From NCBI RefSeq assembly GCF_951801035.1, contig NZ_CATOKT010000002.1: DNA of 64,000 bases; one strand, written 5' to 3'. The DNA is from Adlercreutzia sp910585575 (GTDB lineage Bacteria > Actinomycetota > Coriobacteriia > Coriobacteriales > Eggerthellaceae). Below the pieces are notes generated by a model. It had not been told where the DNA came from and did not search any database. It saw only the letters and a program-made list of their open reading frames with translations. Positions 55,039 to 63,496 of the stretch are shown here, one piece after another. Numbering within the stretch: the first letter of the stretch is position 1; the number at the start of each line of letters is the position of its first letter. The translations under genes were made by a program, and so were the position numbers.

Positions 55039-55123
55039 CGCGACGCGCGTCGGCCGTGGGGACGGGCAACGCGCGTTGCGAGGCAAGCGGCCCCGAGGGG
55101 CGCGCTGGAGGAAAGGAGGCCTT

Positions 55124-55888
55124 GTGGCCGACAAGAAGAAACTGAAGTTGCCGGAGGTGGGGCAGTGGCCCGATAAGCTGATGGCGCCGGCCCTGATTGC
55201 CGGAGCGGTGCTGACTACTCTCGGCTTCCTTATGGCGTTTTTCATCGTGCCCCCTGTGGGCGGTGCGGCGGTGGACGGTGTCGAGCTTATCGGCGACTCC
55301 ATGGTGTCCCAGAAGATGCTGCTGTCGCAGAAGATCTTCTACTTCCATATGCCCGTGGCCATCACCTCGTTTCTGGGCATGGCCTTCGGCTGCTACTACG
55401 CGGTGCGCTTCCTCATGACGAAGAACCAGCGCTTCGACACCTGCTCGCGCATCTGTCTGGAAATTTCGCTGCTGTTCATCATCATGACCATGATTACCGG
55501 CGAGATGTGGACGCGCTTCGAGTGGGGCGTGTGGTGGAGCTGGGAGCCCCGTCTGACCACCTACCTCATTTTGATGCTCATTGTCATCGCCTACTTCGTG
55601 CTGCGCAGCTCGGTGGACGAGCCGGAGCGCAAGGCTACCTTTGCCGCTGTTATCGCCATTATCGCTACGGTGGACGTGCCCATCTGCTTCATGATCACGC
55701 GCCTTATTCCCTCGTCCATCCACCCGGTGGTGCTGCGCGAGGGCGGCATGAGCCCCGAAATGGGCATGTGCGTGGGCCTGTGCGCCCTAGGGATGCTGCT
55801 GGTGGGCTTTGCCCTGTACCGCGCCCGTTTCAATCAGGTGCGCCTGACCCAGCGCGTGGAAGCGCTCAAGGAATCCCTCGAAGACTAG
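55124..55888 (+). CDS. ccmC: Heme exporter protein CcmC
   Basis: 254 residues from a GTG with AAAGGAGG five bases upstream. Six spans; the WWD motif is MWTRFEWGVWWSWEPRLTT, with flanking His in YFHMPVAI and SSIHPVVL. CcmC loads heme onto CcmE. Conserved length and order with ccmD downstream. Confidence 0.94.
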   Translation: MADKKKLKLPEVGQWPDKLMAPALIAGAVLTTLGFLMAFFIVPPVGGAAVDGVELIGDSMVSQKMLLSQKIFYFHMPVAITSFLGMAFGCYYAVRFLMTKNQRFDTCSRICLEISLLFIIMTMITGEMWTRFEWGVWWSWEPRLTTYLILMLIVIAYFVLRSSVDEPERKATFAAVIAIIATVDVPICFMITRLIPSSIHPVVLREGGMSPEMGMCVGLCALGMLLVGFALYRARFNQVRLTQRVEALKESLED

Positions 55889-55947
55889 CGATGCGAACGA
55901 TGGCCCGCTTCTCGACCGAGAAGCAGCCGCGATAGAAAGGTCGAACC

Positions 55948-56139
55948 ATGAACCCCATTCTTGCCGATATCTATTCCACTATTCTGCCCTCGGCACCGTA
56001 TATCATTGCCGCCTATGCCCTTCTGTGGGTGGCGCTGCTGGTGTACGTGCTCATGATCTTCCGTGGCACGAAGAAGGCTGAGGCCCAGCTCATGCTGCTG
56101 GAAGAAGCCGTGGCCGATCAAAAGGCCAAGACCCAGTAG
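55948..56139 (+). CDS. ccmD: CcmD-like small membrane protein
   Basis: 63 residues: a short external N-terminus, one span (SAPYIIAAYALLWVALLVYVLMIF, about 15-38) and a charged cytoplasmic tail. Size, topology and position after ccmC fit CcmD, which releases holo-CcmE from CcmABC. Sequence conservation in the family is low, so context carries the call. Confidence 0.82.
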   Translation: MNPILADIYSTILPSAPYIIAAYALLWVALLVYVLMIFRGTKKAEAQLMLLEEAVADQKAKTQ

Positions 56140-56270
56140 TTGCCGCGGGTCTTCGGAGGGAACGCCCTCCCTGGCTCGCTGCAGCGCCGCCCCTCTGGTA
56201 CGGAAGGTGCCAAGTGGGAAAGCATCTGGCTTACCAAGCGGATGATTATCCGGTTGAGTGCGCATGGAAT

Positions 56271-56307
56271 AGCCCGTTCAGGTGATGAGCCTGGACGGGC
56301 TTCTCTT
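56271..56307 (+). terminator. Terminator of ccm operon
   Basis: AGCCCGTTCAGG (56271-56282) pairs with CCTGGACGGGCT (56290-56301), 12 base pairs with one G-U pair and a 7-base loop, followed by TCTCTT. Confidence 0.8.
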
Positions 56308-56413
56308 ATATGCTGGATGCAGTAAGTGTTTCGCTGAGCTTCTGAGGTGGCATGATGGCGGCAACGGACGCGCCGGGGAAACGCCCAGGGCAAAAGTTGA
56401 AGAGGGGAGTGCC

Positions 56414-56830
56414 ATGAATCCAATCCTGCGCGGACTGCTGCTGGGAGTGGCGTGGCTGGCCTGCGGGCTGGGCATTGTGGGCGTGTTCGTGCCCGTGCTG
56501 CCCACGACGCCGTTGCTGTTGCTGGCCACGTTTCTTTTCGCGAAGTGCTCGCCCCGCGCCCACGCCTGGATAACGGGAACCAAGGTCTATCGCGCCTACG
56601 TAGTGCCCTTCAAAGAGGCCGGCGGCATGCCGGTAGGAGCCAAAGTGCGAATGTTGGCCATTTCTTATGCCGTGCTGGTGGTATCGGCCCTGTTGGTGCA
56701 GAAGCCCCTGGTGTGGGGCATTCTTGCTGCTGTGGCTTTGTTCCTGCTGTGGTTGGCCATGTTCCATATTCCCACTATCGAAAAAGCCGCCGTCGCTCCC
56801 TTGGGCGACGAGCTGGAACTAGAAGCCTAG
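56414..56830 (+). CDS. DUF454 (YbaN-like) inner membrane protein
   Basis: 138 residues with GAGGGGAG upstream. LGIVGVFVPVLPTTPLLLLATFLFAKCSPR is the DUF454 signature, with three to four membrane spans. Function unknown. The stop codon lies in the second unit of an 8-base tandem repeat that begins within the last codons. Confidence 0.88.
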   Translation: MNPILRGLLLGVAWLACGLGIVGVFVPVLPTTPLLLLATFLFAKCSPRAHAWITGTKVYRAYVVPFKEAGGMPVGAKVRMLAISYAVLVVSALLVQKPLVWGILAAVALFLLWLAMFHIPTIEKAAVAPLGDELELEA

Positions 56831-56875
56831 AAGCCTAGAAGCCTAGAAGCCTAGAAGCCTAGAAGCCTAGAAGCC
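56820..56875 (+). repeat. 8-bp microsatellite, seven copies
   Basis: TAGAAGCC is repeated seven times without interruption across the end of the DUF454 gene. Because every unit contains TAG, and 8 is not a multiple of 3, changes in copy number beyond the stop would not alter the protein. Confidence 0.9.
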
Positions 56876-57046
56876 CCTGCCAACGTTCTGCGGCAAAGCT
56901 TTTTTTTGGGGGGGCACGTCGCAGACTCGAGTGGTGCAGGTGCTACGCCGCAGGAATTCATCCACTACAAAGCCTTTGAGGGCTGCGTGCGCCGCGGGAC
57001 CAGGAGAAGGCGGGGACGGCGGCGTAGAAGTTCATTCACCAACAAA

Positions 57047-57072
57047 GAAGGGAGCCCCGGCGGGCTCCCTTC
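57047..57072 (-). terminator. Terminator of the membrane protein gene on the minus strand
   Basis: GAAGGGAGCCC (57047-57057), loop CGGC and GGGCTCCCTTC (57062-57072) form a perfect 11-base-pair stem. On the minus strand it is followed by TTTGTT. The rest of 56876-57105 shows no gene; it includes a T8G7 homopolymer at 56900-56914. Confidence 0.75.
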
Positions 57073-57105
57073 GTGCGTTTCGTGGACGGCGAAGACGGGG
57101 TGCGG

Positions 57106-58245
57106 TTATTTCCGTTGCGTCGTTTCCACTTCGACGGTGGTGTCGCCCGCGTCCTTGGCCACGTAGACGAAGCCCACTTCGCCGTTCACGGGCAGCTCGT
57201 TGTAGGCCACCATCTCGGCGATCTCGGCGGCCGTAGCGCTCTTCGGCTCGGTCTCAAGCAGGTAGGCGGTGTCGGCGCGGCGCTCCATGGCCTCGGTGAA
57301 GTCCTTGGTGCCCACGAAGACTTCCTGCTTGTAGGGGTTCACGCCCAGCTTCTTGGAGCGGTAGGCAATGTAGGCCAGGGCGGCGATGTTGGCGAACAGG
57401 GCGATGAGGGACACGGCCAGGTTCACGTTGGGGTTATTCACGGAGTTCGCCGCGAAGATGGAGTCGTTGGCGAACATGGGAACCATCTGGCAGAACATGC
57501 ACCACATGGCCAGGGTAAAGGCGCGGTTCTGGATCCAGCCGCCCTTGTTCCAGATAAGACCAGCGATGGTAGGCGCCAGCAGCAGCGCGATGCCGCAGTA
57601 CCAGGAATGGGTGGGCAGGCAGTTGTAGGTGTAGCAGAAATTCCACAGGTCGTAGGCAATGATGAACACCCAGGTCATGTCAGGCCACAGCATGTCCTGG
57701 CGCTTCTTGGAGATGTAGATGCCGAACCAGCCGGTCATGCACAGGATGTTCAGGATGCCGGCGATGCCGTTGAACACGTTGTGCCAGCCGCCGTACAGGG
57801 TGACGCCCTCGGAGGATACCCAGGTGGTGCCGAAGGCACGGAAGGCACTCTCGAAGTCGGACACCACGGCGATCATGATGTTGATGGCCACGATGACGAA
57901 GGGGAAGGCCTTGAACCAATGGGAGCGGCCGATCTTGCCCCAGGAGTACTTTAGCGCCATGAAGCCGATGCAGCCGGCCAGGGCTGCGTACACCTTGGCG
58001 TAGTGGAACCAGCTGTTCATGTCGGTGTGCGTGGGGTTGTTGAGGGCCCATTCCTGTCCCATACCAGCCCCGATGGCAATGGCGATGCAGTATACCGTCA
58101 TGACGGCCGACACGCCGAAGAACATGATCATGCCGCCGGCTTTGGTGCGGCGGGCGAACTCATTGAGCAGAATGAGCGCCACCAGCACCAGGGCCAAGCC
58201 AAGCCACTGGTACAGCGCGTTGGGTCCGTACACGTCGAATAACAT
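57106..58245 (-). CDS. Polytopic membrane protein of unknown function (DUF5692-like)
   Basis: 379 residues with TAAGGAGGG upstream. About nine spans fill residues 8-305: GLALVLVALILLNEFARRTKAGG, MIMFFGVSAVMTVYCIAIAIGAG and others. A soluble tail (about 305-379) ends in charged residues. Several Trp, Tyr and Cys residues sit in the membrane region (WNFCYTYNCLPTHSWYCG). I think it is the family called DUF5692 in Coriobacteriia but cannot confirm that here. It is monocistronic and divergent from the cytochrome/flavoprotein operon. Confidence 0.75.
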   Translation of the reverse strand: MLFDVYGPNALYQWLGLALVLVALILLNEFARRTKAGGMIMFFGVSAVMTVYCIAIAIGAGMGQEWALNNPTHTDMNSWFHYAKVYAALAGCIGFMALKYSWGKIGRSHWFKAFPFVIVAINIMIAVVSDFESAFRAFGTTWVSSEGVTLYGGWHNVFNGIAGILNILCMTGWFGIYISKKRQDMLWPDMTWVFIIAYDLWNFCYTYNCLPTHSWYCGIALLLAPTIAGLIWNKGGWIQNRAFTLAMWCMFCQMVPMFANDSIFAANSVNNPNVNLAVSLIALFANIAALAYIAYRSKKLGVNPYKQEVFVGTKDFTEAMERRADTAYLLETEPKSATAAEIAEMVAYNELPVNGEVGFVYVAKDAGDTTVEVETTQRK

Positions 58246-58575
58246 GGGTATCCCTCCTTAATCGATACCACTGATGGGCGAGCGCAGCGGGGGTGGATCA
58301 GGAAAGGACGCGGTGCCGTGCTGGCCCACCCCCACTGGCTTTGCAAGGCCGTTCCTTGCTCGTTGGCAAAAACCATACTCCCATCGTCATCTTCAGTCAA
58401 TATTCACAAATTACCAAACCGATAACAATTGACATATATAAATTATTCGTCAATAAATCCTTGTTATACGGGAAAAATCTTGCTAGTATGCCTGCCATAA
58501 ATTTCATAAATGAAAGTAAATAAAAACTTTCACGAAGAAATTACTGAAAATCGGAATGGAACGATTGGAGGGGTC
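58246..58575. promoter_or_regulatory. AT-rich divergent promoter region
   Basis: Bases 58390-58545 are far more AT-rich than the rest of the window. A promoter toward the reductase operon is TTGTTA (58461-58466), a 17-base spacer and extended -10 TGCTAGTAT (58481-58489). Flanking palindromes are ATTGAC-N15-GTCAAT (58428-58433/58449-58454) and TTTCATAAATGAAA (58502-58515), one before the -35 and one after the start site, as expected for activator and repressor sites. Confidence 0.6.
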
Positions 58576-59268
58576 ATGATGGGGGATGAGAAAAGGCCGG
58601 CATCCGAGAAGGAGCCCCAAGGGGCTCTTGCCGACGAAGGTAATGTCGAAAGCGGCAGCGCCGGCCCCGGGGTACCGGGGCGCGACGGTGCGCCGCCGGC
58701 GCCGCAGCGACCGCGCAAAAAGTGGCCGATGGTGGTGGGCGTGATAGCCGTCGTGTTGGTGGTGGCCGGCGCGGGCTTTCTCGTGTGGCACGAGAGCCCT
58801 TCGTTCTGCAATGCCATCTGCCATGAACCGATGGATCCCTATGTGGAGGGCTACTATCAAGACGAGGCCCTCATGGCCCATGTCCATCAGGTGGCCGACA
58901 CTACGTGCCTCGACTGCCATGAGCCCAAGATCGACGAGCAGATCACCGAGGGGCTTGCTTGGGTTCGTGGCGACTATTCTGTGGGAGAAGACGGCATGCT
59001 GACCACGGTGGGCGTGCGCTCGGATGCGCAGATGTGCGCTACGCCCGACTGCCATGACTTCGAAGGGGTCGTCGCGGCCACCCAGGACTGGGGCGGCGAG
59101 GAGGGTGTGAACCCCCATGAGTCCCACCAGGGCTATCAACTGGATTGCAGTAGCTGTCACAGCGCGCACGGTCAATCCATGATGTACTGCAACACTTGTC
59201 ACGACTACCAGGTTCCCGAAGGCTGGGCGGCTCCCGTGCAGAGTGCCGAGCCAGCAGATAAGGCCTAG
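58576..59268 (+). CDS. Membrane-anchored multiheme cytochrome c (NrfH/NapC-like role)
   Basis: 230 residues; the start is the ATG at 58576 or 58579 after GGAGGGG. A Pro/Gly/Glu-rich cytoplasmic N-terminus (to about 45) precedes one span (about 47-68). Five heme-type motifs follow: CNAICH (three-residue spacing), CLDCH, CATPDCH (four-residue spacing), CSSCH and CNTCH. It should take electrons from menaquinol and pass them to the FMN and FAD proteins encoded next. The spacing variants are unusual and deserve checking. Confidence 0.85.
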   Translation: MMGDEKRPASEKEPQGALADEGNVESGSAGPGVPGRDGAPPAPQRPRKKWPMVVGVIAVVLVVAGAGFLVWHESPSFCNAICHEPMDPYVEGYYQDEALMAHVHQVADTTCLDCHEPKIDEQITEGLAWVRGDYSVGEDGMLTTVGVRSDAQMCATPDCHDFEGVVAATQDWGGEEGVNPHESHQGYQLDCSSCHSAHGQSMMYCNTCHDYQVPEGWAAPVQSAEPADKA

Positions 59269-59281
59269 GGGAGGGGGAGCA

Positions 59282-59797
59282 ATGCATGCGAGTAAGTTAA
59301 CGATGGTTGCCTGCAGTGCGGCGGCGTTGACGCTGGGCCTGTCTGGCTGCGGAGCGTCTTTCGAGGGCTCGGGCTCCAAGGACGCTGCCAGCGCCGAGCA
59401 GCTGGCGCTGCACGCGGACGATCCGTGGGCTGTGGAAACAGCAGCCGATCCGGCAGCTAAAGCCGAGGGATCGCTGCACGATGGTGTGTACGTCGGCGTG
59501 GGCAAGGGCATGGAAGGCCTCATCACGGTGACGCTGCTGGTGGATGACGGCCGCATTTCGTGCTTGGAGACCACCCAAGAGGGCGAGAGCCAGAGCCGTG
59601 GTGGCTACGAGGCCATTCGCGATGGCAAGTACGCCCAGATGATCGAGGCGGCCCAGGGGTCGGACATCGATACCATTTCGGGGGCCACCATTACCACGGC
59701 CGGCGTGAAGCAGGCAGTCGATGATGCCCTGGCCCAAGCCGAGCAGGGCGTGGCCGCGGAAGCTACCGCGGCCGATGCAACCGGAGAGGAGGCGTAG
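59282..59797 (+). CDS. FMN-binding lipoprotein with flavinylation motif
   Basis: 171 residues with GGGAGGGGGAG upstream. The signal ends LSGC (Cys23), a lipobox. The FMN_bind domain (about 55-150) includes DGVYVGVGKGMEGLITVTLLVDDG and the covalent attachment motif SGATIT, where FMN is linked through the last Thr by ApbE. The apbE gene lies 3.7 kb downstream. It is probably an electron carrier between cytochrome and flavoprotein. Confidence 0.9.
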   Translation: MHASKLTMVACSAAALTLGLSGCGASFEGSGSKDAASAEQLALHADDPWAVETAADPAAKAEGSLHDGVYVGVGKGMEGLITVTLLVDDGRISCLETTQEGESQSRGGYEAIRDGKYAQMIEAAQGSDIDTISGATITTAGVKQAVDDALAQAEQGVAAEATAADATGEEA

Positions 59798-59801
59798 AGC
59801 C

Positions 59802-61652
59802 ATGACGACAGAGCATAAGACGATCTCCTCCGGTTTGTCGCGCCGCGACTTTCTGACGGGGTCGGCGGTTGCCGCCGGGGCGGCGGCTGTAGCCGGGCTG
59901 TTCGGTGCCGAGTCCGCGTTTGGGGCCGACGAGCGCTACGGCAATTGGACGCGCGAGGGAGATAACGCGCCGACAGTGCCCGAAAGCGCGGCTACCAACG
60001 CCAGTGCCGCGGACGGCACTTACCGCGACCACAACCCCGAGGCCTTCCCGGCCAACGACGCGTCGCCTATTCCGCCGCGCGCGGTGCCGGCTTCGTGGGA
60101 CTACGAATGCGACATCTGCGTGGTGGGTGCCGGCGGCGGCGGTCTGAACGCGGCGGCCCGCGCGGCCGAGCTGGGCGCGAACACCATCTGCGTCGAAGCC
60201 CTGGGGCTTCCCGGCGGCAATGCCCAGGAAGCGGGCATGTGCGGCATTCTGGGAGGTATGTCCATGCAGGAGGGCAAGAAGTTCGCCTTCCCCAGCTATC
60301 CCTTCGACGCCCAGGCTCTGACCGACTGGGCTATGGACGAGTACCATTACGCGGCCGACCCGAAGCTTATCTACAAGATTGCCTCGGAGGGCGGCCCGAG
60401 CTTGGACTGGATGGCCGACTGCGGCGTGCAGTGGCGTTTGGGCGAGGTACCGGTGTACGTGGCTCCTAAGAACTCCACGCTGGACCATCATGTGCTGAAG
60501 ATGAAGGATGCCACGGATGCCATGTTCGCCTATGGCCAGCGCAAGGGCGTGGACTACAAGTTCCAGAGTCCCGCCGTGGCCCTGGTGCAGGATGACGACG
60601 GCCGCGTGGTGGGCGTGGTCATCAACGAGGGCTTCACCGACGAGCGCTACATTCACGCCAAGAACGCCGTCATTTTGACGGCGGGCGGCTTCTGCAACAA
60701 CAAGGCCCTGCTTGATAAGTACATTCCCACGGCAGCCATGGGCTGCGCCTCCAGCTACTTGACGGCCAGCGAGACCGGCGAGTGCTTCCGCATGGGCCTG
60801 GGGGCCGGAGCCGATGTGTCCGGCTTCAATTCCTCCGCCTCCTTCGATGGCGGCGTGGACTGGCAGGCTGAGGGCGGCACCTGGGCGCGCTTCCTCTACG
60901 ACGGCATGACTCAGCTGTCCCGCCAGCCGTGGTTGACCATCGACCGCTGCGGCAACCGTCTGCGCTACATGGATTCCCGCGTGGGTGAGGACGGCGCCAA
61001 TGCCATCTACGCTTTGGGCGACTTGGCCACCATCCAGATGACCCCGCCAGGCCATCGCTCCTACATTATCTTCGACGCCAACTACGAGGATCATCTGGCC
61101 GGGTTTGCCCAAGAGCACTGCCGTAAGCTCATCACGCCGGACTTGGAGCAGATTGAGAAGGTGCCCGAGCACTATCGCGACTGGCATCACGGCGTGCAGG
61201 ACGCCATCGACGCCGACGTACTGAAGCGCCGCGATACCTTGGAAGAGCTGGAGGCCGATCTGGGCCTGGCCGAAGGCGTGCTCACCGAGGCTGTGGCCCG
61301 ATGGAACGAGGCCTGCGAGCGCGGCGAGGACGACTTCATGTATCCCATGCCGCCTGAGTGGCTCCATGCCATCACCGAGCCGCCGTTCTACGGCTGCCGC
61401 ATCGGCGGCAACCTGTACGGCACCAAGGCCGGCCTGCTCATCAACGATCAGATGCAGGTCGTAGGCACGAACGGCCGCGTTATTCCCGGTCTGTACGCCG
61501 GCTGGCATACGGCCGGCGGCGCCTGCGGTGAGAACAGCTACATTGGCGATCCTATTCTGGGCTCGCTCATGGGCGACGTGGGGCTGGCGTTCTGCGGCGG
61601 CTACCTGTGCGGTACCAGTGCGGTGGAAAACGAGATGGGAGGTGCCCGATGA
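59802..61652 (+). CDS. Tat-exported FAD-dependent reductase (fumarate/urocanate reductase-like)
   Basis: 616 residues. The Tat signal has SRRDFLTG and AAGAAAVAGLFG, with likely cleavage after AFG. The FAD site is CDICVVGAGGGGLNAAARAAELGANTICVEA (about 101-130), the GGNAQEAG loop follows, and the C-terminal GLYAGWHTAGGACGENSYIGDPILGSLMGDVG closes the FAD-binding domain. The overall plan is that of FccA/UrdA/Cgr2-type respiratory reductases. The substrate cannot be read from the sequence; candidates are unsaturated acids or xenobiotics. Confidence 0.9.
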   Translation: MTTEHKTISSGLSRRDFLTGSAVAAGAAAVAGLFGAESAFGADERYGNWTREGDNAPTVPESAATNASAADGTYRDHNPEAFPANDASPIPPRAVPASWDYECDICVVGAGGGGLNAAARAAELGANTICVEALGLPGGNAQEAGMCGILGGMSMQEGKKFAFPSYPFDAQALTDWAMDEYHYAADPKLIYKIASEGGPSLDWMADCGVQWRLGEVPVYVAPKNSTLDHHVLKMKDATDAMFAYGQRKGVDYKFQSPAVALVQDDDGRVVGVVINEGFTDERYIHAKNAVILTAGGFCNNKALLDKYIPTAAMGCASSYLTASETGECFRMGLGAGADVSGFNSSASFDGGVDWQAEGGTWARFLYDGMTQLSRQPWLTIDRCGNRLRYMDSRVGEDGANAIYALGDLATIQMTPPGHRSYIIFDANYEDHLAGFAQEHCRKLITPDLEQIEKVPEHYRDWHHGVQDAIDADVLKRRDTLEELEADLGLAEGVLTEAVARWNEACERGEDDFMYPMPPEWLHAITEPPFYGCRIGGNLYGTKAGLLINDQMQVVGTNGRVIPGLYAGWHTAGGACGENSYIGDPILGSLMGDVGLAFCGGYLCGTSAVENEMGGAR

Positions 61653-62410
61653 AGGCAATGAAAGGTATGGCGCGGCCGTTTCTGACGCTGTTCGCCATGG
61701 CGCTGGTCATAGCGCTTCTGGGTCGTATCGGCCTGACGGTGGCCGGGGCCACGGGCATCCTGGCCTTCGACTACATCTCGGCGTCGGGAGTGGCTATTCT
61801 CGATGTGATCTGCTCGATCCTCACGGGCTCGGCCTTCGTGGCGTTTCTGTTTGCCGCAGGGCTGGCGCTGGTGGTGTCCACGGCGGGTCCGGTGCTCTAT
61901 GGCGCGCTGTACGCCCAGGGTCGCGAAGGCACGGGGCGTGCGGGCACGGCGTTTCTTTGGGGCTGGGCCACGGCGCTTGTGGCGCTGGTGTGCCTGGTCA
62001 TCGTGGTGCTCGGCATTCTGTCGGCGGTGCAGGTGGGTTCCATGAGCTCGAAGCTGCCGGGGCTGCCGGTCATCGTGCTGGGCGTGGTGGGTTTCGCGGC
62101 GTTTCTGGGCACGCTTCTGGGCGCTGCCTCGCTGGTGGTGTGCGCCTGCGTGGCTCGCGCCCGCGCTGGGCGCAGCCTGACGGCCTCGCTGGTGGCGGCC
62201 GTGGCTTTGTGCGGTGCCGTGGTCATGGTGCTGACCGTGGGCACCTTCGGGGCCCTGAACACCGCGGCCATCGACTTGCCCGTGCTGGGTGCTTGGTTTG
62301 CGGCTGATCTGGCGGTGAACCTGGTGATGCTGTTCGGCGCGCAGGCTTACCTGGGGAAACTGGGGAAGGGCACGGTACCGGTGGCTTGCGAAACTGCGCC
62401 GGCGGTTTAA
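61649..62410 (+). CDS. Membrane protein of unknown function in reductase operon
   Basis: 253 residues; the ATG overlaps the flavoprotein stop by 4 bases (ATGA). About six to seven spans fill the protein, with many Gly/Ala/Val/Leu residues and short loops. I recognise no family. Tight coupling to the reductase suggests substrate uptake or complex anchoring (inference). Its stop overlaps the MarR gene stop by 4 bases on the opposite strand. Confidence 0.72.
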   Translation: MKAMKGMARPFLTLFAMALVIALLGRIGLTVAGATGILAFDYISASGVAILDVICSILTGSAFVAFLFAAGLALVVSTAGPVLYGALYAQGREGTGRAGTAFLWGWATALVALVCLVIVVLGILSAVQVGSMSSKLPGLPVIVLGVVGFAAFLGTLLGAASLVVCACVARARAGRSLTASLVAAVALCGAVVMVLTVGTFGALNTAAIDLPVLGAWFAADLAVNLVMLFGAQAYLGKLGKGTVPVACETAPAV

Positions 62411-63366
62411 TTCAACTTGTCCGCGGTGGCGGGCGCCGGGATAAGGGCGGCCAGGTCTGCTTGTTCTTTGGCCTGCTTGCGGGCGTTGAGGTCGGCTACG
62501 ACGACGTGGCCGACCTTTTCTATGGCCTGGCGCTGGTCAGGCGTGAGGTTTGCCCAGAGTTTGTTTTGGGCCAGCTCGTTCACGGTGGTGCCGATGACCT
62601 GGGCCTCGTAGACGCCCTCGTCGGTAAGGGCCACATAGACGGCCTTCTTGTCGTGGGGCGACTTCAGGCGCTGGGCCCAACCGCGCTGCACTAAGCGCTC
62701 CGTAGCGCGCGCGGCGTTGACGGGCGACATCATAAGGGCTTCGGCCAAGGCGCCCACGCGCTCGGGGCGATCGGTTTCGGCCAGGCGTTGCACGATACGG
62801 CACTCGTTGAACGAGGCACCGGTGGCCTCCTTCAGTACGCGCTCGGTTTCCTGGCGGATAAGCTCAACCGACACCAGGGCCCGCGAGGCGGGAAACTTCT
62901 GGGCCCGGGCCGTATCCAGGGGCGGCTCTATTTCGGCGCCAGCTGCCACAGCGGCCTCGAGGATGGTGCGATAGGTGGGATTCTCGGTGGGGAAGTTCGC
63001 GTACAAGCTTTCCACAAGGGAAACGTTCGCGGCAGCTACATGGTTTCTGCCGGCTTCGGTGACTTGGACATAGCGGGTACGACCATCGGTGTCGCCTGTC
63101 GTTCGGGTGGCGAGCCCTTCACGCTCGAGAGTGTCAACGGCCTGAGTGATGACGTTCGCTTTCATATTCAGCACCGCCCCCAGATCGCTCTGGCGCAAAG
63201 GCTTGGTGGCTTGGAGAAGCTTTGTCAGCACCCGGTACTGGGTGGCGTTGAGACGACTTGCCGCTGCAAGGCCGCGCCGCAAGGCCTCGTGGGCCATCTC
63301 GAAGGCCACGAAGTACGTGGAGTCAAGCGAAAAGGGCGTAGTGTTGTCTGTTGCGGCGGCGGTCAT
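62407..63366 (-). CDS. Double MarR-domain transcriptional regulator
   Basis: 319 residues, about twice the usual MarR length, with CGAGGAG upstream. Two winged-helix units are visible: domain 1 (about 25-125: LNATQYRVLTKLLQ, LRQSDLGAVLNMKANVITQAVDTLEREG, TDGRTRYVQVTEAG) and domain 2 (about 170-285: FNECRIVQRLAE, VGALAEALMMSPVNAARATERLVQRG, DKKAVYVALTDEG). A tandem fusion would act as an internal pseudo-dimer. It converges with the reductase operon and probably regulates it. Confidence 0.88.
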   Translation of the reverse strand: MTAAATDNTTPFSLDSTYFVAFEMAHEALRRGLAAASRLNATQYRVLTKLLQATKPLRQSDLGAVLNMKANVITQAVDTLEREGLATRTTGDTDGRTRYVQVTEAGRNHVAAANVSLVESLYANFPTENPTYRTILEAAVAAGAEIEPPLDTARAQKFPASRALVSVELIRQETERVLKEATGASFNECRIVQRLAETDRPERVGALAEALMMSPVNAARATERLVQRGWAQRLKSPHDKKAVYVALTDEGVYEAQVIGTTVNELAQNKLWANLTPDQRQAIEKVGHVVVADLNARKQAKEQADLAALIPAPATADKLN

Positions 63367-63401
63367 GGCTCCTCGAGAGACGCAGAGAATAGTTCATTGA
63401 A

Positions 63402-63419
63402 GTAACGATAATTGTAACG
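63402..63419 (-). promoter_or_regulatory. Tandem GTAACG half-sites upstream of MarR gene
   Basis: GTAACG occurs at 63402-63407 and 63414-63419, a 12-base period, 36-53 bases before the MarR start. A candidate autoregulatory site. Confidence 0.35.
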
Positions 63420-63496
63420 CTTCTTGCGTATTGGCCCTCTGCGCGACAATGGTTTTTCTCGCGAAGTACCGAGAAATTTCGGAAGGCCTTAAGTGG

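Noticed and set aside
56900..56914. Phase-variable T8G7 tract
   Set aside because: It lies in a gene-free gap with no promoter or coding frame that its length would affect.
59763..61658. 631-codon open frame opposite the FAD reductase
   Set aside because: Antisense shadow of a motif-complete flavoprotein; no ribosome site or recognisable domain.
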